A stretch of 64,000 nt of DNA from assembly GCF_029919115.1 (NCBI RefSeq), contig NZ_CP123990.1, positions 868,001 to 932,000 on the forward strand. Reading direction: 5' to 3'. The notes beneath the pieces are model-generated. The model searched no databases, was not told the origin of the DNA, and saw only the letters and a list, made by a program, of their open reading frames with translations. Source of the DNA: Variovorax paradoxus. Lineage in GTDB: Bacteria > Pseudomonadota > Gammaproteobacteria > Burkholderiales > Burkholderiaceae_C. The position numbers were made by a program, and so were the translations under genes. Shown here one piece after another: positions 57,693 to 64,000 of this stretch (positions within the stretch are counted from its first letter, which is position 1; every line of letters starts with the position of its first letter).

Positions 57693-58520
57693 GGGGCTGA
57701 ACGAATGGGTGACGACGTATTCGAAGTCGAGGTACTTGAGCCCGTTGAGAATGCCGGGGTGGGTGCCGTCGGGGTATTCCTTGACGTTGAGGATGGCGCC
57801 GAAGTGATTGACACCGTTGGGAGTGGTCAGCACAAAGTCGCCGGTCTTGGCAGAAAAACGCTGGCGGCTGACGGCCAGGTAGCGGTAGACGGGCGCCTTC
57901 AGCACCGGCACGGGCTCGTCGACGCGGTTGAGCAGGTAACCGAAGAACTCAAGGGTTTCCGAAAAGACGACGCCGTTGGCGGCCTCGTACATGCGAAGGC
58001 GCGTGGGCGCGTAGTCCTTGAGCACGGCTTCCATGTTGCCGGCCAGTTCGAGTAGCTTGTCTATGGCTTGCTGCTGTTCGGATGCCAGCCGGGAGACATT
58101 GGCGGACTTCTCGACGAAGCGTTTGCCCGAGACCACGGGCCGGTACAGCATCGTCACGTAGAGCTCGTTCTGCATGAGCTTTTGCGACGAGAGTCCTTTG
58201 AAGTACGCGTCGGACAGCGATTGATTGAAGGCTTCCTTGAACCGGCTGCCGTCCCTGACGTGCCGGCGGCGGCGCAAGTCGTGCACCCAGAAGGCCACGT
58301 TGGTGAAGTCCGGCGCGCGCAGCGTTTGCAGCATGCGGTTGAAGGTGTTGTGCCGGTGCTCGAGCTCCCATTCTTCGCGGCCCACAAAAGGCAGGCCTTC
58401 GAGCCGCCATGTCAGGAAGTAGTCGCCGCCCGTGGTCTTGAGCACGGTGGGAGACACGTGCGTGGACAGCGGAATGAATTCGCTGATGGGCGTGTCGGGA
58501 CTGAAGGGCGGCGTGGACAT
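57693..58520 (-). pseudogene. virB4: VirB4 ATPase, N-terminal remnant
   Basis: About 276 residues of VirB4 N-terminal domain are present: FIPLSTHVSPTVLKTTGGDY, FLTWRLEGLPFVGREEWELE, ILNVKEYPDGTHPGILNGL, LDFEYVVTHSFSP. Full-length VirB4 is about 800 residues; the Walker A and B ATPase domain is missing. The frame then runs through unrelated sequence into the lipoprotein gene. It follows virB3 (22 bp) as in X-T4SS loci. VirB4 powers pilus and substrate movement, so this copy cannot work. Confidence 0.87.
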
Positions 58521-58542
58521 GGTTGTGGAATCCCGGCTTCTT

Positions 58543-58851
58543 CTAGACGTTGTCTCTGGACTGCCCGCGGTACACGTTGGGCGTGAACACCCACATACCC
58601 TCGTGCTGCGCGATGTTGCGCGTGCGAATGCGGAACTGCAGGCGCAGCCCAAGCAGCCGAAAAATCAATTCGTCGCGCTTGGCCATCATGCGCATGGCGA
58701 AGATCACCGGCGGAATCAGCAGCAGATAGAACAGGTTGAAGTACATGGCCAGCAACATGCATCCGCCCGCGCCCAGAAAGAAGGGCACGTAGGGCACGCC
58801 CATGAACATGGGCGGGCGCGTGCAGCCGCGGAACATCGCGTTCTTATGCAT
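58543..58851 (-). CDS. virB3: VirB3 inner membrane T4SS protein
   Basis: The 102-residue protein has the VirB3 N-terminus FRGCTRPPMFMGVPYVPFF and a membrane hairpin (about 20-52), then a basic tail. Its ATG overlaps the virB2 stop by 8 bp. VirB3 joins VirB4 and VirB8 at the inner membrane. Confidence 0.9.
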   Translation of the reverse strand: MHKNAMFRGCTRPPMFMGVPYVPFFLGAGGCMLLAMYFNLFYLLLIPPVIFAMRMMAKRDELIFRLLGLRLQFRIRTRNIAQHEGMWVFTPNVYRGQSRDNV

Positions 58852-59290
58852 AGCGGGCCAGCGACTGCACGATGCCGGCGAGCTGGGTCAAGGGGTCGAC
58901 CGCGATGCTGGCCGAGCAGCTGGTGCCGCCGCCGACGGTGGAGCTGCCGCCGAGAAACAGTTTGGCGATCTGGGTGGCCGCGCCGATCAGCAGGGCACCG
59001 ATGAAGACCGGAGCCACGTCGCTGATGCGCTTGTGGGCGAATGCGATCTGGTAGCCAGAGAAGATGATGGCCACGGTGACGACCACGATGGACACGGCGT
59101 TGAGCACGCCGACGATGGTTTTGACAAAACCGCAGGCGGTTTCTCCAAGGCCGCCGTCTGCAGACCCTGCCGCCTGCGCCGCAAGGCAAGGCAGGACGAT
59201 CAGCGCGGCAATCGCGAGATCGCGAAGCGTGCGTGCGCGCGCGCTGCGGGCGAACGACGAAGCGGTGGTGTTGTTGTGTGGGCGGTGCAT
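58844..59290 (-). CDS. virB2: VirB2 major pilin
   Basis: The 148-residue prepilin has a long basic signal peptide, probably cut at AAQAAG near residue 41. Two hydrophobic helices follow (GVLNAVSIVVVTVAIIFSGY and APVFIGALLIGAATQIAKLF). A Cys pair and a C-terminal extension of about 30 residues beyond the second helix are seen. Confidence 0.9.
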   Translation of the reverse strand: MHRPHNNTTASSFARSARARTLRDLAIAALIVLPCLAAQAAGSADGGLGETACGFVKTIVGVLNAVSIVVVTVAIIFSGYQIAFAHKRISDVAPVFIGALLIGAATQIAKLFLGGSSTVGGGTSCSASIAVDPLTQLAGIVQSLARYA

Positions 59291-59329
59291 GGTGAGTTCC
59301 TCTCTGGTTGATAAAAATGAAGAGCCGCG

Positions 59330-60091
59330 TCAGAAAACGAAGGCGCCGTCGCCGGCAGGGCGATCGATCGGAGCGGCTTGCACTGCAGCGGCTGGCACGT
59401 TGCCCGCGCCTGGATGGCGAACCTGGGGCACGAAGACATCGGGGGCGGCGCCCGCTGCGGCAGCAACTGACGGGACAACGGGCGCGGCAGTGATTGCAGG
59501 CGCGGCAACCGGTGGCATGGAGGTACCCAGTGGAACTACGCGCATCGATATGCGCGATGCCGCAGTGGTGGCTTGCGTTGCCGCAACGGATGGAGCGCCG
59601 GGCGGACGCAGGGGAATCGCGGCGGGCGGCGCGGCCGGCGCTTGTGCGACGGTGACGCCGCGGCCGATGGAGTCGTAGATTTTCTGCACGTAGCCGCTGC
59701 GAAAGCCGGTCACAAAGTTGCCCGAGTAGTAGCAGCTGAAGGCCTTGCCCCAGTCTCCTCCAGCGCGCGCATAGCAGCTCGCGAGGATGCTGGCACCGGC
59801 GGCCAGGTTGGCGCAAAGATCGAAGGCTTTCTCATGGGTGTCGAACCCGTACTTGCGAAAGTTGACTTGATTGACTTGCGCTGCGCCAAGCGAATAGTTG
59901 TAGCCCTTCGACTTGAGCATTTGCGCCGTGGCCACCGCTTCTTCGAGCGTCTTGGGCTGCCGCACGAGCCGGCCTCCGACCACGCCGATGGCGAAGGGAT
60001 TGGCGCCGGACTCGACGTGCACGACGTGCCGCATCACCTGCGCCGGAACGGCGAGGTTGGGGCAAGCGATGGCTTCCAATCCTGGGAACAC
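59330..60091 (-). CDS. virB1: VirB1 lytic transglycosylase
   Basis: The 253-residue protein has the SLT fold with the catalytic Glu in VVHVESGANPFAIG, YNYSLGAAQVNQVNFRKYG, and CYYSGNF. GTG 60091 with AAGGAA eight bases upstream is chosen, giving MFPGLEAIACPNLAVP. The last 100 residues are Ala/Pro-rich. There is no clear signal peptide, as in some VirB1 proteins of X-type systems. It opens peptidoglycan for the secretion channel. Confidence 0.9.
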   Translation of the reverse strand: MFPGLEAIACPNLAVPAQVMRHVVHVESGANPFAIGVVGGRLVRQPKTLEEAVATAQMLKSKGYNYSLGAAQVNQVNFRKYGFDTHEKAFDLCANLAAGASILASCYARAGGDWGKAFSCYYSGNFVTGFRSGYVQKIYDSIGRGVTVAQAPAAPPAAIPLRPPGAPSVAATQATTAASRISMRVVPLGTSMPPVAAPAITAAPVVPSVAAAAGAAPDVFVPQVRHPGAGNVPAAAVQAAPIDRPAGDGAFVF

Positions 60092-60110
60092 GGTGTTTGT
60101 TCCTTCTTCC

Positions 60111-61151
60111 TCAGGAAGCGCCGGACGGCGACAGGCGACCGGGATCGAAGTCGATGCCCGTGATGTACCGCCGCCCCGCATGCGCCTTGATGTGCACGAT
60201 GATGTCGATGGTCATCATGAGCAGCCGCTTGATGGTGGCGAACTCGAGCCCGGCGCCTTCGCTCGAGGCCTTGACCATCAGCGCCAGCTGGTCCCAGGTT
60301 TGCTCGGTGCTGCCAGAGTGGCAGCTCGTGATGGAGCCCGGATGGCCCGAGGCGCAATTGCGGATGAAATAGAACGCCTCGTCGCCGCGCAACTCGGCCA
60401 GGATGATCCGGTCGGGCTTCATGCGCAGGCATGCTTCCATGCACGTCTTCGCGCTGATGTTGGCGGTGCTCTGGCCGCCCTTGGAGTAGAGCAGGTGCAC
60501 CACGTTCGGCTGCTCGATGAAGAGTTCGCGCGCGTCTTCGATGGTGACGAGGCGCTCGTCGGCCGGAATGTGGTGGACGAGCGACTTCATGAAGGTGGTC
60601 TTGCCGCTGCCGGTGGCACCCGAGACCACGATGTTTTTCTTGTGCAGGACGGCCTGCCTGAAAAAATCTGCGTAGCGACCTGCGGCGCGCAGTTCGAGCA
60701 GTTCCCTGTCGTGCGCGCTGATACCCGATGTTTCTTCGAGCAGCTTGTCGAAAAACCCGTCCTCGTGGTACTGGCCCAGGGTGCGGGTCTGCCTGGACGG
60801 AAGGCGGATGGTGATGGACACCTGGCTCGCTTCGACGGCCGGGGGAATGACGAACTGCGCGCGCTGGCCCGTAGGAAAGGTCAGCGAGACGACAGGGTTG
60901 ACGTCGGTGATGCGCTGGCCCGTGTTGCTCTCGTTGACCACGGTGGTGCAGAACTGGAGCGCGCGCGCGGCGGTGAGACCTGGCACCTCGACGCGCTGCC
61001 AGCCGGAACGGTTTTCAAGGTAAATCTCGCCGGGCCGGTTGATGCATATTTCGGTGACGTCGGGCGAGTGCATGAAGTCCCGGATGCCCAGCACCTGGTA
61101 CTGGTAATCCAGAAATTCGTTCGAGACGGCGGCAACGAGTTCTTCGGTCAT
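60111..61151 (-). CDS. virB11: VirB11 secretion ATPase
   Basis: The 346-residue traffic ATPase has Walker A GATGSGKT (178-185), the Asp box TIEDARELF, Walker B RIILAELRGDEAF and the His box TSCHSGST. The hexamer sits at the channel base and switches between pilus assembly and substrate transport. It is intact and 16 bp downstream of virB10. Confidence 0.96.
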   Translation of the reverse strand: MTEELVAAVSNEFLDYQYQVLGIRDFMHSPDVTEICINRPGEIYLENRSGWQRVEVPGLTAARALQFCTTVVNESNTGQRITDVNPVVSLTFPTGQRAQFVIPPAVEASQVSITIRLPSRQTRTLGQYHEDGFFDKLLEETSGISAHDRELLELRAAGRYADFFRQAVLHKKNIVVSGATGSGKTTFMKSLVHHIPADERLVTIEDARELFIEQPNVVHLLYSKGGQSTANISAKTCMEACLRMKPDRIILAELRGDEAFYFIRNCASGHPGSITSCHSGSTEQTWDQLALMVKASSEGAGLEFATIKRLLMMTIDIIVHIKAHAGRRYITGIDFDPGRLSPSGAS

Positions 61152-61167
61152 GCAACGCTATGCCGTG

Positions 61168-62388
61168 TCAGAAGCTCGCGACCACGGCGCTGAAGTCGAC
61201 GTCCTTGGCGACGTAGACATTGACGACCGTGCCCTGGTTGATGGTGACCGTGTCGGGCCGGTTGGCGTTGCGGCGCACGGCCTGGCTGGCCAGGTTCTGC
61301 AAGGTCTGCGCCGTGGTGCTCTCGTAAGGCGACTGAACGGCGAGCCCGCCCGCTGCAACGGTGGTCGACTGCGGGCCGTTCTGTGCCAGTGCGTATTTGA
61401 AGGCGTCGGCAAACATGCTGATCAGCAGCGCCGAAGTGATGCGCTGGCCCCAGTGCTGATCGAGGTGGCCCGGATGGCCCGAGCCGCCGAGGTTGTCGAC
61501 GCCGGGACTGGCCATGTTCACATCGATCCCGTTCGGGGTGACGATGCGGTCCCAGATGACGGCGATGCGATCGCCATTGGGTTCGGTGTCGTACTTTCCG
61601 AGCACCTTGGAGCCCTTCGGCAGCAGCAGGCGCTTGCCGGTGACGGAATAGACCGGCTCGGTCACAACGCAGGACGTGAAGCCCGGAATGTCGCTGACGA
61701 TGTGCGTCTCCAGCACGCAGCGGATGTAGGTGCCGCGCAGCATGAGCACGTTCGGGTGGACGAGGGCCTGCGCGCTCGACACGGCCGACAGCGGCTTCAT
61801 GCGATAGGCGCTGTTCGGCGCAATGCCCTGGTCGCCGCCCGCGCCGGGCATGCCGGGGATGCCGCCCATGCCTGGCGCCATGGCGGGATATTGGCCCTGT
61901 CCGGGCTGGCCACCATCAGCGGGACTCACTGCGATCGTGCCCGCGCTCGATGCCATGCGGCGCTCCATGAGCGTCGGACCTTGTGGGCCTTGCGGTCCGG
62001 ATGGCATCTGCGGCAGCGCCGGCTGGGCCAAGGGAATGGGAGGGGCTGGTGGCGCGGTGACCCGTGGAGGCGGCGGTGGCGGCGGAAGTTGAGGCGCTGC
62101 TGGAACCGTTACCACTTCTTCCTTGGCTTGTTGTGGCTTGTCGGGGCGCAGCACGTTGCCGATCAGCCAAATGGCAGCCAACCCGAGCAGAAGCACGATG
62201 CCCGCGAGGAAACCGAGTGCACGGCGATTCATGCGTTGCATTTCGCTGGACTTGAGTTCCGGCGCGTGCGCATCGAGGTTGGGTGCGGCGGGCGCACCCA
62301 TGCCCTCGAATTGCTTCGAATAGGGATTGGCTGCTGAAGCAGACTGGCTGTTGCCGTACGAGGGATCTTGTTGATCGTGGTCAGGCAC
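61168..62388 (-). CDS. virB10: VirB10 core complex protein
   Basis: The 406-residue protein has a cytoplasmic tail, one membrane helix (57-79), a proline-rich periplasmic stretch (95-130), and the TrbI/VirB10 outer-membrane-core domain (IRCVLETHIVSDIPGFTSCV, LLPKGSKVLGKY). The start is GTG at 62388 with AGGAG five bases upstream. VirB10 spans both membranes and passes energy signals to the outer pore. Confidence 0.94.
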   Translation of the reverse strand: MPDHDQQDPSYGNSQSASAANPYSKQFEGMGAPAAPNLDAHAPELKSSEMQRMNRRALGFLAGIVLLLGLAAIWLIGNVLRPDKPQQAKEEVVTVPAAPQLPPPPPPPRVTAPPAPPIPLAQPALPQMPSGPQGPQGPTLMERRMASSAGTIAVSPADGGQPGQGQYPAMAPGMGGIPGMPGAGGDQGIAPNSAYRMKPLSAVSSAQALVHPNVLMLRGTYIRCVLETHIVSDIPGFTSCVVTEPVYSVTGKRLLLPKGSKVLGKYDTEPNGDRIAVIWDRIVTPNGIDVNMASPGVDNLGGSGHPGHLDQHWGQRITSALLISMFADAFKYALAQNGPQSTTVAAGGLAVQSPYESTTAQTLQNLASQAVRRNANRPDTVTINQGTVVNVYVAKDVDFSAVVASF

Positions 62389-62420
62389 GGCGTCTCCTGG
62401 TCGGGAAGGAGGAAGTTGGT

Positions 62421-63200
62421 TCACTGGGCGGTGTTCCTGCGAAGACCCACGACGTTGTCGCCGTGGCGGATGACCAGGTAGGGATAGGTCCCGTGGACGA
62501 TGAGGGTGCTGCCTTCGACGGTGGTGTTCACCAGCGAGTCTTCGTCGCGCTCCTTCTGGCGCATGTAGACGGTCGGAAAGTTGCCCGTCGGGAACTGCTT
62601 GAGGTCGCTCAGCTTGATGTAGGTGAAGCGGCTGTCGTCGTAGACATTGACCGGAACCAACCACGCAGCGCCGGCGCTGCTGGTGGAAAAGTCGTACTCG
62701 AAGTTGTAGCTTCGGTCCTTGAGCAGCGCCGTATTGAGCGCCGGCGCCTCGGCGACGGCCTTGGCTTCCTTGCCGAAGGTCATGTCGGCGGGATAGGTGA
62801 ACTTGATCCGGTATTGAACGCCCGCGTTGCGCGCCTGTTCCAGGGTTCGCCAGTCGGTGGCCACGACCTTGAGTTCGAAGATGTACGAATTGGTCGCGGT
62901 GCGGATCATCATGTTGGTGTCCACATCGACGTTCTTCGGCTTCAGGTAGAAGACGTTGTCGCGGCGGCTGAGGTCCCAGCCGCTGCTGAAGCCCGTGCTG
63001 TAGTCGAGGATCTTTTCTTCAGGACTCAGCTCGATCTGGGTGCTGATGCCCAGGCCGGCACGCACCGGGTAGATGCGTTCGGACTGGTACTCGTACATCT
63101 GGACGGTTTGCGCAAAGGCGCAGGGCATGGCGCCGGCGATGACTGCGCACGCTGCGGCCATCAGCGTCCGTCGGCGGTGGTTGGACTGTTGTGATTTCAT
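62421..63200 (-). CDS. virB9: VirB9 core complex protein
   Basis: The 259-residue periplasmic protein has a signal peptide ending PCAFAQ and the CagX/VirB9 domain (YPVRAGLGISTQIELSPEE, FYLKPKNVDVDTNMMI). The C-terminal part has YTYIKL-like FTYIKLSDLKQFPTGNFP. Its ATG overlaps the virB8 stop (ATGA). With VirB7 and VirB10 it forms the outer membrane core. Confidence 0.95.
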   Translation of the reverse strand: MKSQQSNHRRRTLMAAACAVIAGAMPCAFAQTVQMYEYQSERIYPVRAGLGISTQIELSPEEKILDYSTGFSSGWDLSRRDNVFYLKPKNVDVDTNMMIRTATNSYIFELKVVATDWRTLEQARNAGVQYRIKFTYPADMTFGKEAKAVAEAPALNTALLKDRSYNFEYDFSTSSAGAAWLVPVNVYDDSRFTYIKLSDLKQFPTGNFPTVYMRQKERDEDSLVNTTVEGSTLIVHGTYPYLVIRHGDNVVGLRRNTAQ

Positions 63201-64000
63201 CGGCGGCGCGTTCCCTGATTGGCACTTGTCGGCGCGACGGCCGGGGCGGGCGCGGGAGCACCTGGGGCCCCGAAGCCGGGTGGAGGAGGAGTGGTTGGCA
63301 TAGCGGTTTGCGCAGGCGAAGCCACTGCTGGGGCACCGCCTGCCGCGCCGGCAAGGCCATCGGTGCCCGGCGGAAGCGCTACGCCGGGCATCGCGGGCAT
63401 GCTTTCGGCGGGCTTGGGATTACTAAGGACTTCTTCCGGCGGCGATGACGCGTAGTCGGTATCCACGCGATAGTCGGTAACCTGGAAGCCGAGCGGGTTT
63501 TCGATTCGCTGCTGCTCGTCCATCGTGAGGTTCGACTTGTAGGTGAACGCCATCGTCACGATCTTGCTGTCCAGGGGCGCCGAGGAACCGTTCTGCTTGT
63601 TGTAGACGCTGCGCTGGAAGCGCACCGTGGCGCCCTTGGGAACTTCGCCGCCTCCACCGCCGATCAGGGTGATGCTCAGGATGCGGACCCGGATGGCCTT
63701 GTCCTTGCCGTAAAGCGTGTACGGGTTGGCGGGATTTCCCGACGAATACAAGTTGGTGTAGCCGCCGGAGACGTTGCCCGACGACATGGTCAGCACCGTG
63801 GTCCAGTCGCGCAAATTGGTAATCGCGAGGTCGTAGGATTCGCGGGCCAGCACAAAGTGGGCAACGTTGCTGCGATTGATCGCTTCGCTCGTTGTGATGC
63901 GTTGCAATGCGACATCGTCCGTCAGGCGCGCGGCGGTACTGGTGCCTGTGTACGCATCGGCGATGACCAGGTACGGCACTTTCTCTTTCAGCGGCAGCAC
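63197..64000 (-). CDS. virB8: VirB8 inner membrane T4SS protein (5' end outside window)
   Basis: The visible 267 residues contain the periplasmic VirB8 domain (VPYLVIADAYTGTSTAARL, SNVAHFVLARESYDLAITNLRDW, TVRFQRSVYNKQNGSS, MAFTYKSNLTMDEQQRIENPLGFQVTDYRVD read in parts). The last 75 residues are Pro/Ala/Gly-rich. The membrane helix and N-terminus lie beyond base 64000, where virB7 and virD4 would be expected. Confidence 0.92.
   Translation of the reverse strand: MLPLKEKVPYLVIADAYTGTSTAARLTDDVALQRITTSEAINRSNVAHFVLARESYDLAITNLRDWTTVLTMSSGNVSGGYTNLYSSGNPANPYTLYGKDKAIRVRILSITLIGGGGGEVPKGATVRFQRSVYNKQNGSSAPLDSKIVTMAFTYKSNLTMDEQQRIENPLGFQVTDYRVDTDYASSPPEEVLSNPKPAESMPAMPGVALPPGTDGLAGAAGGAPAVASPAQTAMPTTPPPPGFGAPGAPAPAPAVAPTSANQGTRRR

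Noticed and set aside
54622..64000. Conjugative element
   Set aside because: No relaxase, oriT or partition genes are in view, and gene order plus effector/immunity content favour a killing system; the part beyond 64 kb is not visible.

Overview
The window looks like a chromosomal piece of a GC-rich betaproteobacterium of the Burkholderiales, most likely Comamonadaceae (Variovorax-like). This rests on three gene orders: yceD-rpmF-plsX-fabHDG-acpP-fabF-rpoE-rseAB-degP-lepA-lepB-rnc-era-recO-pdxJ-acpS-nagZ, then leuCDB-asd-fimV-truA-trpFBA-accD, then GntR-sdhCDAB-sdhE-gltA opposite mdh-acnB-acnA. The genus is an inference from synteny and protein character, not from a database search.

Layout. 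1-6.4 kb (+): ribosomal protein L32 and the fatty acid synthesis operon. 6.4-11.0 kb (+): a small YgfX-like membrane protein, then the sigma-E envelope stress module (rpoE, rseA, rseB, degP). 11.0-11.5 kb: a 520-bp non-coding stretch with two terminators and a perfect DnaA-box nonamer. 11.5-19.4 kb (+): lepA, lepB, a DUF4845 protein, rnc, era, recO, pdxJ, acpS and nagZ, tightly packed. 19.4-23.5 kb (-): YgjP-like metallopeptidase, Hsp70-like protein, lysS and a LON-domain protein. 23.6-24.1 kb (+): yggT. 24.2-37.7 kb (-): accD, trpABF, truA, fimV, asd, leuBDC, a LysR regulator and an entericidin. 37.8-43.9 kb (-): gltA, the sdh operon and a GntR regulator. 44.1-54.6 kb: mdh, a trans-aconitate methyltransferase, a CitE-like lyase, a small exported protein, acnB, an XRE regulator with a divergent membrane protein, and acnA. 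54.7-64.0 kb (-): an accessory region with a VirB type IV secretion locus and an effector/immunity module.

The most interesting region is the right end. The order virB8-B9-B10-B11-B1-B2-B3-B4 matches the bacteria-killing X-T4SS of Xanthomonas. Downstream lies a lipoprotein gene overlapping (ATGA) a lipase whose C-terminus looks like the XVIPCD secretion-signal domain of X-T4SS effectors. The locus is damaged: virB4 stops after about 276 codons, virB5 and virB6 are absent, and the lipase has an apparent extra base in a G/C run that replaces its glutamine-rich tail.

A second surprise is in central metabolism. sdhA carries an exact 67-bp tandem duplication that breaks the reading frame; removing one copy restores a normal 602-residue protein. 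Whether these lesions are real mutations or sequence/assembly errors must be settled from reads.
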